Positions 32,437 to 41,686 of a stretch of 64,000 nt of DNA are shown here, in pieces. The DNA comes from Bradyrhizobium erythrophlei. GTDB lineage: Bacteria; Pseudomonadota; Alphaproteobacteria; Rhizobiales; Xanthobacteraceae. The position numbers and the translations under genes were made by a program. Each line of letters starts with the position of its first letter. The first letter of the stretch is position 1. Location: contig NZ_LT670818.1 of the NCBI RefSeq assembly GCF_900129505.1, positions 2,728,001 through 2,792,000 of the forward strand, read 5' to 3'. The notes beneath the pieces are model-generated. The model did no database searches. It was not told the DNA's origin and saw only the letters and a list, made by a program, of their open reading frames with translations.

Positions 32437-32515
32437 AATTCACCGAAATAAACTCATGCGTCTCGCCCGCGAGGCGGATGCCTCCCGGAGCCCCAGGAAA
32501 ACGGTGGACTTCATG

Positions 32516-33778
32516 TCAGGTTGGCCACTGCACGTTGCAGCCGGTTTCGCCGACGGCCGGCGCGGTCTTGTCGCCGGCGACGATCTCGTCGACGCGGAAC
32601 AGGTCTTCCGGATCGTCCTTGCCCTTCGACTGCGCCTCGCCGACAAAGGCCGAGGTCATCAACTGATGATCGCCCTTGCGGTAATACACCTTGTTCGGCT
32701 GCAGCTTGACGTCGTCGGGCAGCTCGAAATTCTCCAATGCACCCGCGAGCTTGATCGCGTCGGTGGTCTTCTCCTGGTTCGCGATCAGGGCGAAACTCAT
32801 CGCCGAGGTGTAGCCGAACCAGTGCCGCGCGGTCGGAACATTGCCGTTATTGACCTTGCGGATATCGGCCGTGAATTTTTCCACGCCGGCAACGCCCGGC
32901 TGTTTCCAGTACCATTCGAACATCCAGACGCCGATTCGCGCTTCCGGCGGCAGCGCGGCGAGCGATTCCAGCTCCTGCTGGGTGCCCGCGACATGGATCT
33001 GCTTGTCGAGGCCGAACTGCACCACCTGCTTGAGGCAGTTGATCATGTCGGAGCCCTGCACCAGCAGGATCAGCACGTCCGGACTGGCGGCGCGCGCCTT
33101 GATCAGGTAGGCGGAGAAATCGGTGGTGCCGAGCGGCGTCAATTCGTTGCCGGTCACGGTGCCGCCGAGCTTCTTCAGATCGTCGGTACAGGCGTCATAC
33201 AGCGTGTGGCCGAAGGCGTAGTCGGGCGTGATGAAATGCCATTTCTTGCCGTACTTGGAAAACAGCACGCTGGACACCGAATTGGCTTCCATCCGCGTGG
33301 TGTTGCAGACGCGGAACACGTTCCATTTGCAATCCTTGCCGGTGATCGAATCGGTATGGCCGCCGGAGACGATGTGCAGGACCTTCTTCTCGGCAGTGAC
33401 CTGGGCGATCGCGGCCGCGATGCCGGAATTGACGTCGCCGATCATGAAATTGACCTGGTCGCGCTCGATCAGTTTGCGCGCCTTCTGCACGCCGGTGCCG
33501 ACGTCATTGGCGGAATCTTCCACCAACAGCTCGACCTGGCGGCCGAGAATGCCGCCCTTGGCGTTGATCTGCGCCACCGCGAGCTTGGCGCCCATCACCT
33601 CATTGCCGGCCGGGGCCGCGTAAACGCCGGTGAGCGGATCGACCATGCCCATCCGGATCGGCGTTTCGCCGCGCGCCTGGATGATGAACGGAGAAGCGAC
33701 CTGTAGCGCGCCGAGCGCGGCGGCGCCTTTTATCAGGGTGCGGCGATCGAATGTCGGATTGAGAATTGACGGAGTCAT
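32516..33778 (-). CDS. Tat-exported Liv-type substrate-binding protein (paralogue 1)
   Basis: The 420-residue protein starts after GAGGAAAGCTC. The leader DRRTLIKGAAALGALQVASPFIIQARG is a twin-arginine signal. The mature part has the Peripla_BP_6 fold: IRMGMVDPLTGVYAAPAGNEVMGAKLAVAQINAKGGILGR, then EDSANDVGTGVQKARKLIERDQVNF, GDVNSGIAA and VSGGHTDSITG. It is about half identical by eye to the next gene, so the pair is a tandem duplication with one permease set. The ligand is unknown; the dioxygenase and CoA ligase nearby could hint at organic or aromatic acids. Confidence 0.85.
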   Translation of the reverse strand: MTPSILNPTFDRRTLIKGAAALGALQVASPFIIQARGETPIRMGMVDPLTGVYAAPAGNEVMGAKLAVAQINAKGGILGRQVELLVEDSANDVGTGVQKARKLIERDQVNFMIGDVNSGIAAAIAQVTAEKKVLHIVSGGHTDSITGKDCKWNVFRVCNTTRMEANSVSSVLFSKYGKKWHFITPDYAFGHTLYDACTDDLKKLGGTVTGNELTPLGTTDFSAYLIKARAASPDVLILLVQGSDMINCLKQVVQFGLDKQIHVAGTQQELESLAALPPEARIGVWMFEWYWKQPGVAGVEKFTADIRKVNNGNVPTARHWFGYTSAMSFALIANQEKTTDAIKLAGALENFELPDDVKLQPNKVYYRKGDHQLMTSAFVGEAQSKGKDDPEDLFRVDEIVAGDKTAPAVGETGCNVQWPT

Positions 33779-33804
33779 GAGCTTTCCTCGTTGTTGTTTT
33801 TTGT

Positions 33805-33882
33805 TCCTCATTGCGAGGAGCGGAGCGACGACAATCCAGTACTTCTCAGCGGTGGATTGCTTCGCTTCGCTCGCAACGACGG
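33805..33882. repeat. REP-like palindrome, GTCATTGCGAG...CAATCC family (copy 1)
   Basis: CTCATTGCGAGGAGCGGAGCGACGACAATCC is mirrored by GGATTGCTTCGCTTCGCTCGCAACGACG. This copy is less perfect than those at 43460 and 50583. It separates the two paralogous binding-protein genes and could attenuate or stabilise the transcript between them. Confidence 0.7.
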
Positions 33883-33938
33883 TCTCAAGTCTCACTGCGC
33901 GGCTGTACAAAGGCAGCGGGCGCAGCGTTGTCCATGGC

Positions 33939-35192
33939 TCAAGCCGGCCACTGAATCTTGCAGCCGGTAGCCTCGGCCGGTCCGGCGGCTTTCTCGCCGG
34001 GCACGGGGTTCTTCACCGTAAACATATTGTCCGGGTCGCCCTGGGGCGGGTGCGCCTCGCCGACGAACACGGTACTCATCAATTCGTGGTCGCCGTCGCG
34101 ATAGGACGGCGCGCCCGGCTGCAACGCGACTTCCGGCGGCAGCTTGAAGCCGGACAGGGCGTGCGCCAGCTTCGGCGCATCCAGCGTCTTCTCCTGGTTT
34201 GCGATCAGCGCCAGCGTCTGCACCGAGGCATAACCGAACCAGTTGCGCGCGGTGGCCGCAGCACCGGTGATCTTCTTGATCGAGGCGTTGAATTCGGCGA
34301 CGTGCGACACGCCCGGCTGGTCCCACCACCATTCCATGGTCCACCATCCCACCCGCGCGCCATCCGGCACGGCGCGGATGCTCTCGAGCTCGAACAGCGT
34401 GCCGCCGACCGCCATCTGCTTGTCGAGCCCGAATTGCACGAACTGCTTGAGGCTCGAGACCTGGTCGCCGCCGCCCATGACGTTGATCAGCACCTGCGGG
34501 CCAAAGGCCTTGGCCTGGATCAGATAGGCGGAATAATCCGCGGTGCCGAGCGGCACCAGCGCGCCGGAGGAGGTGCCGCCATTGGCCTTCAGCAGCTTCT
34601 CGAAGCCGGCCTGCACCGAGTGGCCATAGGCGTAATCGGGCGTCAGGAAGTACCATTTCTTGCCGAACTTCTCCATCAGGGTGGTGGCGATGGCGTTGGC
34701 GTCCATGGTGGTGGAGTTGCAGACCCTGAACACGTTCCAGGAGCAGTTGGCGCCGGTGATCGGATCGGTGTGCCCGCCGGAGACGATGTGGAGCACCTTC
34801 TTTTCGCTGGTGACCTGTGCCATCGCGATCGCGATGCCGGAATTCACGTCGCCGATGATGAAGCTCACATTGTCGCGCTCGATCAGCTTGCGCGTCTTCT
34901 GCACACCGGTGCCGACATCATTGGCGGAGTCTTCGATCAGAAGCTCGACCGGCCGGCCGAGAATGCCGCCTTTCTTGTTGACCTCTTCGGCGGCGAATTT
35001 GGCGCCTACCACCTCGCCCTGGGCGATCGCGGCATAAACGCCGGTCAGGGGATCGACCATGCCGATCTTGACCGGCGTTTCGCCGCGGGCCTTGATGATG
35101 AAGGGCGATGAGAATTGCACCGCAGCAATTGCAGCCGTCGATTTCAAAATAGTCCGCCGATCGATCGGCCAGGATCGTCGCGAAATACCCAT
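33939..35192 (-). CDS. Tat-exported Liv-type substrate-binding protein (paralogue 2)
   Basis: The 417-residue protein has the Tat leader DRRTILKSTAAIAAVQFSSPFIIKARG. The same core follows as in the downstream paralogue: VKIGMVDPLTGVYAAIAQGEVVGAKFAAEEVNKKGGILGR, EDSANDVGTGVQKTRKLIERDNVSF, GDVNSGIAIAMAQV and VSGGHTDPITG. GGGAGGACAGC precedes the ATG. The pocket-lining C-terminal half differs more (EWWWDQPGVSH against EWYWKQPGVAG), so ligand preference may have split. It leads the LivHMGF operon. Confidence 0.85.
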   Translation of the reverse strand: MGISRRSWPIDRRTILKSTAAIAAVQFSSPFIIKARGETPVKIGMVDPLTGVYAAIAQGEVVGAKFAAEEVNKKGGILGRPVELLIEDSANDVGTGVQKTRKLIERDNVSFIIGDVNSGIAIAMAQVTSEKKVLHIVSGGHTDPITGANCSWNVFRVCNSTTMDANAIATTLMEKFGKKWYFLTPDYAYGHSVQAGFEKLLKANGGTSSGALVPLGTADYSAYLIQAKAFGPQVLINVMGGGDQVSSLKQFVQFGLDKQMAVGGTLFELESIRAVPDGARVGWWTMEWWWDQPGVSHVAEFNASIKKITGAAATARNWFGYASVQTLALIANQEKTLDAPKLAHALSGFKLPPEVALQPGAPSYRDGDHELMSTVFVGEAHPPQGDPDNMFTVKNPVPGEKAAGPAEATGCKIQWPA

Positions 35193-35374
35193 GCTGTCCT
35201 CCCAGACAAGATGATGATTTATGTCCCGGCATTCTTCGATGCCTTGGTCGGGCGGGAGCCTAGCCTTTCCGGCTTGGCTTTGCCAATCATCTACCTCAGG
35301 GAATCTTGCGACCTTCGGCCTAGGGATGTGCCCATAAAGCAGGCCGGTGGCGGTTTGGACACGGCCGCTGGTGC

Positions 35375-36298
35375 CTACCGGCTTTCTTGCGTTGCGGCAG
35401 TGGCTTTGGCGCGGATCGGCGCGGCCGGGCGTTTCGCTTCGCCGGGCTCCATGACAAAACGTTGATCGAGCGAATACCAGGGCCCCGCGAACCCCGGCTC
35501 AGGCGACGGCTCGTCATGGCGGACGTAATTGCCGATCAGCGCGCGCGTCACGCCGAACTGCACATCCGAATCGATGTGTTCATCGTCGGGTGAATAGATT
35601 TGCGAGATGAGGGTTTTGAAGCCGGGCTTGTAGATCATGAAGTGCAAATGCGCCGGCCGGAAGTTGTGGCGGCGGGTAGCCCGCACGAGTTCGCCGACCG
35701 GGCCGTCGGTGGGAATCGGATAGCCCGCGGGCTTGACGCTGCGGAAGTGAAACCGCCCCGCCGCGTCGGAAACAAAGCGTCCGCGCAGATTCATCTCGGT
35801 CTGCGCCGGATCCTGATTTTCATAGAGGCCTTCCGGCGAGGAGTGCCAGACGTCGACTTCGGCGCCTGCGACGGGGCGGCCCTTTCCATCCTCGATCGAG
35901 ACGCGAACGATAAGCCCCGGGCCCCGCGTCGGCGAACGCACCAGACTATCGCCGCTGGCGCTCAGCGGCTGATCGTCGCGCCAGAACGGTCCGAGCAGGT
36001 TGGCCTGGGTCTCGGTCTGGCCGTTGCTGCCGTTGTTGAGCAGGCAGACCAGCGAGGAAACTCCGAGCGAGCCCGCCATCAGCACCACCTCGTTATGCGA
36101 GGCGGTGGTCTTCTGGCCCATCGCGGCGATGATCCCCACTGCTTGCTGAAATTCGCGTTCGGACAAGTGTATCTCGCGCACGAAGCCGTGCAGATGCCGG
36201 ACCAGCGCCAGCAAGATCTCGCGGAGCCGCGGATCCTCGGTGCGGCTGACCGCCTCGAGGACCGCGTCGGTGACCATGGCCTGATTTTCTATGATCAT
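35375..36298 (-). CDS. Intradiol ring-cleavage dioxygenase (catechol/hydroxyquinol 1,2-dioxygenase type)
   Basis: The 307-residue protein has an N-terminal helical dimerisation region (residues 1-100). A beta-sandwich catalytic domain follows, with all four Fe(III) ligands visible: Tyr in GLYENQD, Tyr in PAGYPIPTDGPVGELV, and His-x5-His in RRHNFRPAHLHFMIY. The GPFWRDD segment is typical of the catechol/hydroxyquinol branch. It opens the aromatic ring to a muconate or maleylacetate. It lies 182 bp upstream of the transporter operon on the same strand, and after the CoA synthetase. Confidence 0.88.
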   Translation of the reverse strand: MIIENQAMVTDAVLEAVSRTEDPRLREILLALVRHLHGFVREIHLSEREFQQAVGIIAAMGQKTTASHNEVVLMAGSLGVSSLVCLLNNGSNGQTETQANLLGPFWRDDQPLSASGDSLVRSPTRGPGLIVRVSIEDGKGRPVAGAEVDVWHSSPEGLYENQDPAQTEMNLRGRFVSDAAGRFHFRSVKPAGYPIPTDGPVGELVRATRRHNFRPAHLHFMIYKPGFKTLISQIYSPDDEHIDSDVQFGVTRALIGNYVRHDEPSPEPGFAGPWYSLDQRFVMEPGEAKRPAAPIRAKATAATQESR

Positions 36299-36368
36299 GT
36301 TGGTCCCGCTGATCCCTGCGGCGCAGTGCGTTCGTGATTTACAATCTAGCCGACGCTTCGCCGCGGCA

Positions 36369-38588
36369 TCAATGCCCGGCGGCGCTCTTGGCCGCTTCGT
36401 TGTTGAGGACGATCAAAGCGTCGACGGCGACGCCGGTCCTGGTATTGATCAGGAACGGATTGACGTCGATCGAGGCGATGCGGGTGCCGGCGTCCGCCAT
36501 CAGATTGGACAGGCCGACCAGTGCCTTCACGGCGGAAGCCTCGTGCAGCGCCGGCTTGCCGCGATAACCCTTGATCTTCACGCCGGCCTTGGTGCGCTGG
36601 ATCAATTGCCGGGCCTCGGCCGCATCGAGCGGGGCGCCGGCGAGTGCGACGTCCTTCATCAGTTCGATGTCGACCCCGCCGGTTCCGAACAGCACCACCG
36701 GGCCCATTTCGGCATCGAGTGCTGCGCCGACCACGAGCTCGAGCTCGGCCTTGACCTGCTGCGCGATCAGGATGCCCCCGAGCTTCGGCTTGCCCTTGAG
36801 CCGCTTCACCCGCACGGTGATGTCGTTGAACGCCTTCTTGACCTCGGCTGCGCTGTTGAGGTTCAGCACCACGCCGCCGATATCGGATTTGTGCAGGATC
36901 TCCGCGCTGACGACCTTGGCGACGACGGGGAAGCCGATCTTCTTGGCGGCCTTCACCGCGTCCGCGGCGGTCTGCACGATCTCTTCCTTCGATACGGGAA
37001 TGCCGTAGGCCTTGAGCAGCTTCTTCGATGCGACCTCGTCGAGCGCGGCGCCGGTGGCGTGCTTCAGCGTCTTCTCCAGCGTCGCGCGCGCCGAGGAAGA
37101 CGAACTCGATACGATGTCCGGCACCACCTTGCGCAAGCTGGCGTAATCGATCAGCGATTTGATCGCGTCGACGGCCCGGTCCAGGCCCTGCATGACCGCG
37201 ATGTGCGGCAGCGATTTGCGCAAGGCCTTGGTGAATTCGGTGAAGCCGATCGACATAGCGCTGATATAGACGACGGGCTTGGAGGCAGCGCCGGCCATCG
37301 CGTTGACGATGCGCAAATTCTTTTCGCGCAGCTCGTGCGGCGCCTTGGGCAACTCGGAGTCGATGATGACGATGTCGGTGTCGGGATCGTCGATCATGAT
37401 CTTGATCGACTGCATGTAGACGGAAGGATCGACCACGGCGGCGAAGCCGGCATCCAGCGGATTGCCGACGATGGAGCCGGGTCCAAGCATCCGTGCCAGT
37501 CCGTCGCTGGCATTCCTGCTCAAGGGCGCAAAATTCAGGCCGGCTGAAAAGAACGCGTCGATCAGCAGGCCGCGCTTGCCGCCCGACAGGGTGACCGCGG
37601 CGAGGCGGTTGCCTTTCGGCGGATCGGCATGGACGAAGCATTCGGTGGTCTCGATCAGCTCGTCGAGGCCACGGGCGCGGATCACGCCTTCGCGAGTCGA
37701 GATCGCGTCGAAGGTTTCGATCGAACCGGCTAGCGCGCCGGTATGTGCCATGGCGGCGGCGCGTCCGCCCTCGGACGCCCCGAGCTTGAGCGCGATCACC
37801 GGCTTGCCTGCCGCGCGCGCGGCCTTGCAGGCCTCGCGGAATACCTTGGTATTGCGTACGCCCTCGAGGTAAACCACGATCACGCGAACTTGCGGATCGG
37901 CGGCAAAATAGCGCATCAGATCGGGCGTCTCGAGGCCGGCTTCGTTGCCGGTCGTAACCATGTAGCCAACACCGACGCCGCGATCCTCCAGCGCCTGGCG
38001 TATCGCCATCACGATCGCGCCGGACTGGCCGGCGATCGCCACGGGCCCCGCTTCCATGGTGACGATGCGGTCGTCGATGTTGGTGAACAGCTTTTCGCCG
38101 GCGCTGAGATTGCCGAGGCAATTCGGACCGGTGACGGCCAACCCGGTCTCCCGAATGGCCTGCTGCAGCTCCACCGCGAGCTTCTGGCTTTCCTCGTCCT
38201 GCAATTCGCTGAAGCCGGAGGTAACGATGGTCGCCGAGCGCGCGCCGGCAGCGGCGGCATCCCGGATCACCTGAACCGCGAAGCGGGCGGGAACCAGCAC
38301 CAGCACGTGATCGGGCTTGTCCGGCAGGCTGGCGAAGTCCCTGTAGCAGGGCACGCCCCAGATGGTTTCGCGTTTCGCATTGACGGGATAGAGACCGCCC
38401 TCGAAGCCATACTTGATCAGGTTGTTCCAGATGCGCTCGGCGTAATTGCCGGGCTTGTCCGTGGCACCCACCAGGACGATATTGCGCGGATGCAGCATCG
38501 CATGAATGCGCTTGACGATCTCGCTGGCATCCGGCGAAGGAGACCATTTGCCTGAAGGAGCCGATGCGGTGCTTACCCTTGCTTCCAT
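36369..38588 (-). CDS. ADP-forming acyl-CoA synthetase (acetate-CoA ligase family), single-chain
   Basis: The 739-residue protein starts at MEARVST, seven bases after AAGGG. The order is a CoA-binding domain (~35-130, LVGATDKPGNYAERIWNNL), two succinyl-CoA-synthetase-like ligase domains (~150-470, with the phospho-His motif MAHTGALAGS) and a Ser-rich linker (IVSSSSSSARA near 500). An ATP-grasp beta domain follows (~520-739; KKLLKAYGIPVSKE, then EILHKSDIGGVVLNL). It activates an organic acid with ATP and CoA, giving ADP. Placement after the intradiol dioxygenase suggests aryl or alkyl acid activation, but this is inference. Confidence 0.87.
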   Translation of the reverse strand: MEARVSTASAPSGKWSPSPDASEIVKRIHAMLHPRNIVLVGATDKPGNYAERIWNNLIKYGFEGGLYPVNAKRETIWGVPCYRDFASLPDKPDHVLVLVPARFAVQVIRDAAAAGARSATIVTSGFSELQDEESQKLAVELQQAIRETGLAVTGPNCLGNLSAGEKLFTNIDDRIVTMEAGPVAIAGQSGAIVMAIRQALEDRGVGVGYMVTTGNEAGLETPDLMRYFAADPQVRVIVVYLEGVRNTKVFREACKAARAAGKPVIALKLGASEGGRAAAMAHTGALAGSIETFDAISTREGVIRARGLDELIETTECFVHADPPKGNRLAAVTLSGGKRGLLIDAFFSAGLNFAPLSRNASDGLARMLGPGSIVGNPLDAGFAAVVDPSVYMQSIKIMIDDPDTDIVIIDSELPKAPHELREKNLRIVNAMAGAASKPVVYISAMSIGFTEFTKALRKSLPHIAVMQGLDRAVDAIKSLIDYASLRKVVPDIVSSSSSSARATLEKTLKHATGAALDEVASKKLLKAYGIPVSKEEIVQTAADAVKAAKKIGFPVVAKVVSAEILHKSDIGGVVLNLNSAAEVKKAFNDITVRVKRLKGKPKLGGILIAQQVKAELELVVGAALDAEMGPVVLFGTGGVDIELMKDVALAGAPLDAAEARQLIQRTKAGVKIKGYRGKPALHEASAVKALVGLSNLMADAGTRIASIDVNPFLINTRTGVAVDALIVLNNEAAKSAAGH

Positions 38589-38725
38589 AGCGTAACCCTT
38601 ACCCTGTTTCTTTCCGAATGACGTCGGCCGGCGCATGCCATTCGGCTTCATTTCTTCTTATTGATAGTCAGGCAGGGTGGCAACTCGCGAAGCCGGACAT
38701 TGTCCGTCACACGGTATTCGCGGGC

Positions 38726-39430
38726 TCACCAGGCCGGTCGCGGGCGCGATGGCGAGGCGATGCCGGCGAGCAGGACCGCGAGGATGCCGGTGAGGAATAT
38801 TCCGTCGAAGGTCCCGGCGCCGCCGATCGAGGCCACCGGCGCGCCGAGTCCGTTGATCTTGTCGAGATTGAGCAGATCGGCGCCGATCAGCGTCCCCATC
38901 GAGCCGCCGATATAGGCCAGCGGCGCGGCGTATTCGCGGGACAGGATGAAGGCAAGGATAGCCGTGACCACGACCGGCGCAAACACCGGCACGGCGATGC
39001 CGATGCCATGCACCGGCGTCGCCATCATGTGGATGATAAAGGCGATCACGGCGACCGCGATCGCCGCCTTGAGCCAGAGTTGATATCGAATCACCAGATA
39101 GGTCGACATCAGGGTCGGGATCACCGCGCCGCCGACATTGACGGCCACCACCGTCCCGGGCGACGAAACGACGTATGGGACGACATACTGCATGCCGAAG
39201 AAATCGACAATCTGCCCCGACTGGACGGCCTGTCCGGGCAGCACCGCGACCGGAAGATTGAAATAGCTGCCGATCAGCGAACCGAACAACAGCAGCAGCG
39301 CGGTGCCCGGACTGACGCCGAGCCGCATATAGGCATAGCGGAGAATGCGAAGCTGAATCAAAATGACCAGCCCCACGAACAGAAAAACCAGGACCGAGAA
39401 CAATCCCGGCGTCAGCGGCAGATAGTGCAT
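38726..39430 (-). CDS. DUF1614 integral membrane protein
   Basis: The 234-residue protein has about seven hydrophobic segments (LFSVLVFLFVGLVILIQL, AAIAVAVIAFIIHMMATP, VFAPVVVTAILAFIL, GIFLTGILAVLLAGI). It has the GSLIGSYFNLPVA and GTLIGADLLNLDKI, GGAGTFDGIFL motifs of the DUF1614 family, whose function is unknown. Those conserved Asp/Gly loops could bind an ion. It lies 137 bp upstream of the CoA synthetase on the same strand and may be its operon partner. Confidence 0.75.
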   Translation of the reverse strand: MHYLPLTPGLFSVLVFLFVGLVILIQLRILRYAYMRLGVSPGTALLLLFGSLIGSYFNLPVAVLPGQAVQSGQIVDFFGMQYVVPYVVSSPGTVVAVNVGGAVIPTLMSTYLVIRYQLWLKAAIAVAVIAFIIHMMATPVHGIGIAVPVFAPVVVTAILAFILSREYAAPLAYIGGSMGTLIGADLLNLDKINGLGAPVASIGGAGTFDGIFLTGILAVLLAGIASPSRPRPAW

Positions 39431-39665
39431 TTGGGTCCCCTGGCTTTAGCGGTTTGGCGAGGGTTGGTTTAGCTGGACTGCCTGCATATTTGGGAACCAT
39501 GTCACGGGATCACAAGCTGTTCCAATGCCTGGACGGCGGGGCTGCCGTGCCCTTATGTAGCGCGCACCGGTCGGTGTATTCCGGTCGCAAGCTGCAAGCG
39601 AACCGCCCGTCGGAACGGTCTAATTTGCCAATTCGCACGACCGCCGCCTGGCGGAGGAGGCAGTC

Positions 39666-40292
39666 ATGAACGACCCGAGCCGCAGGGATCATTGGCAGAA
39701 TGTCTACACTGCCAAGAGCGAAAACCAGGTCAGCTGGTTTGAGGAAACACCTGCGCTTTCGCTTGAGCTGATCGGCCTTGCCGGGGCGGTGCCGGGCTCC
39801 GGCATCATCGACATCGGCGGCGGGGCGTCGCGGCTCGTGGACCGCCTGGTTTCGCAAGGCTACGAGGACGTGACCGTGCTCGATCTATCGGCGGCGGCGC
39901 TCGCCTCGGCGCGATCGCGCGTGGGCGACAAGGCAAAGCGGGTGACATGGATTGTGGCCGACGTGACCGCTTGGGAGCCATCGCGGAGCTATGATATCTG
40001 GCACGACAGGGCGGCATTTCACTTTCTTACCGACCCCCGCGACCAAGCCGCCTATCTGGCGCGGCTGCGGCTGGCCTTGCGGCCGGGCGGATATGCCATC
40101 ATCGGCACGTTCGCGCCCGACGGGCCCGAACGCTGCAGCGGCCTGCTCGTCAGCCGCTACGACGCAAGCAGCCTGGCCGCAACGCTGGGAAGCGGCTTTG
40201 AGGTAATCGATACAAGGCCGCAGGAGCACGTTACGCCCTGGGGCGCAACGCAGAAGTTTCGGTTCACGACGTTCCGGCGCGAGCCGGGCTGA
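39666..40292 (+). CDS. Class I SAM-dependent methyltransferase
   Basis: The 208-residue protein has a very strong ribosome site (GGAGGAGGCAGTC). Motif I is IIDIGGGASRLVDRL near 48-62, motif II is VTVLDLS near 68-74, and motif III is LALRPGGYAIIGTF near 135-149. The WHDRAAFHFL segment is typical of the TehB/UbiE-like small methyltransferases. The substrate is unknown. It stands alone, divergent from DUF1614 across 235 bp in which I see no clear site, and convergent with the next transporter gene. Confidence 0.82.
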   Translation: MNDPSRRDHWQNVYTAKSENQVSWFEETPALSLELIGLAGAVPGSGIIDIGGGASRLVDRLVSQGYEDVTVLDLSAAALASARSRVGDKAKRVTWIVADVTAWEPSRSYDIWHDRAAFHFLTDPRDQAAYLARLRLALRPGGYAIIGTFAPDGPERCSGLLVSRYDASSLAATLGSGFEVIDTRPQEHVTPWGATQKFRFTTFRREPG

Positions 40293-40336
40293 TGATCTGC
40301 GCCGCAGCTGGTCTGGTCTAGCCCGGGGAGCGGCCC

Positions 40337-40380
40337 CGTCATACCGGGTCTGCGCCTGGCGGCGCATCCCGGAATGACGT
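40337..40380. repeat. REP-like palindrome, GTCATNCCGGG family (copy 1)
   Basis: CGTCATACCGGG pairs with CCCGGAATGACG around a GCGCCTGGCGGCGC mini-hairpin. It sits between convergent genes, as expected of a bidirectional terminator. Larger relatives lie at 48639 and 52320. Confidence 0.7.
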
Positions 40381-40391
40381 CGCGTTGGCTA

Positions 40392-41642
40392 TTAGCCCCC
40401 CGTCTCGGCGCTGATGATGTCGCCGAACAGCACCCATTGGCCGTTCTTGAACTGCATCATCTTGAGCTGTTCGATCGGTGCGAAGTCGGTGGCCGAGGTG
40501 TTGATCCTGATGCCGGGGATCAGCGTATCCGGCACGAAATCCCTCAGGCTGGCGGCCTGCTTCATCACGTTTTCCCGTGTCAGGTTGTCGCCCGCCTGCT
40601 TCAGCACCTGCACCATGGTCTGCGCCGCGGCGTAGCCATAGACCAAATTGGCGTCGGAGATGTTGGCGCCCGGCATGTATTTGTCGATGAACGTCATGAA
40701 CTTCTTCATGCCTTCGTCGTTCGCCCATTGGCTGTCGGAGGCGTCCTTGAGATAGCCGGCCGACAGCACGCCTTCGGAGGCGTCGAGGCCGGCGGGCTTC
40801 ATCACTGCGCCGATCGAGATCGAGACGTCGGTCATGACATGCATCGGCTTCCATTCCAGCTCCGCCATCTTCTTGATGGCTTGCGCCGCAAATTTCGGCG
40901 TCGAGATGTTGACGAACACATCGGCGCCGGTGCCCTTCAGCTTGACGATGTGGGAATCGATCGAGGGTTCGGTGGTCTCGTAGCTCTCCTCGGCAATCAG
41001 GATTGAGGAGGTCTTGTCGCCGAACACTTCCTTCAGGCCGGCGACGTAGTCCTTGCCGAAATCGTCATTGGCGTAGAATACCGCGACCTTCGCGTTCGGC
41101 TTTTCCTTCATGATGTACTTCGCAAAGATCCGCGCCTCGACGCGGTAGCTCGGCTGGAAGCCCATGGTCCAGGGAAAATCCTTCGGGTCGTTCCACTTGC
41201 TGGCGCCGGTGGCGAGGAACAGTTGCGGGACCTTCTTGGCGTTCTGGTATTTCTGCACGGCGGTCTGGGTCGGCGTGCCCAGCGCGTTGAACACCAGAAA
41301 AACTTCGTCGCTCTCGATCAGCTTGCGCACCTGCTCGACCGTCTTTGGCGGGCTGTAGCCGTCGTCATAGCTCACAAAATTGATCTTGCGGCCGTTCACG
41401 CCGCCCTGGTCGTTGATCATCTTGAAATAGGCATCCTCGATCTTGCCGATCACGCCATAGGCGGAGGCCGGTCCCGAATAGGCCTCGACATTGCCAATCT
41501 TGATTTCGGTGTCGGAGGCGCCGGTGTCGTATTTCTTTTGCGCCAGCGCGCCTTGCGTGGTCAGTGCGGCGAAAGCGGCCGCGGCGGCGAAGGAGGTCGC
41601 TAAGGACAGTTTCTTGTTATTCACGGGAACAATACCTTTCAT
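40392..41642 (-). CDS. Liv-type ABC transporter substrate-binding protein (orphan)
   Basis: The 416-residue protein has a Sec signal peptide (KKLSLATSFAAAAAFAALTTQGALA). A Peripla_BP_6 fold follows: IKIGNVEAYSGPASAYGVIGKIEDAYFKMINDQGGVNGR, SYDDGYSPPKTVEQVRKLIESDEVFLVF and GTPTQTAVQKYQNAKKVPQLFLATGASKW. ATG 41642 lacks a clear ribosome site. The GTG at 41624 has AAAGG nine bases before it and starts directly at the basic n-region, so it is a real alternative. It lies 44 bp downstream of the acyl-CoA ligase gene; no permease or ATPase is adjacent. Confidence 0.83.
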   Translation of the reverse strand: MKGIVPVNNKKLSLATSFAAAAAFAALTTQGALAQKKYDTGASDTEIKIGNVEAYSGPASAYGVIGKIEDAYFKMINDQGGVNGRKINFVSYDDGYSPPKTVEQVRKLIESDEVFLVFNALGTPTQTAVQKYQNAKKVPQLFLATGASKWNDPKDFPWTMGFQPSYRVEARIFAKYIMKEKPNAKVAVFYANDDFGKDYVAGLKEVFGDKTSSILIAEESYETTEPSIDSHIVKLKGTGADVFVNISTPKFAAQAIKKMAELEWKPMHVMTDVSISIGAVMKPAGLDASEGVLSAGYLKDASDSQWANDEGMKKFMTFIDKYMPGANISDANLVYGYAAAQTMVQVLKQAGDNLTRENVMKQAASLRDFVPDTLIPGIRINTSATDFAPIEQLKMMQFKNGQWVLFGDIISAETGG

Positions 41643-41686
41643 GAAGTGAGGATGAGGAGACGAGCGGGAGGATAGGCACAGAGGCA

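Noticed and set aside
36346..38547. A 733-codon open frame overlapping the ADP-forming CoA synthetase on the same strand
   Set aside because: Its translation is Arg/Gly-rich with no recognisable motif. The other frame carries the full synthetase domains.
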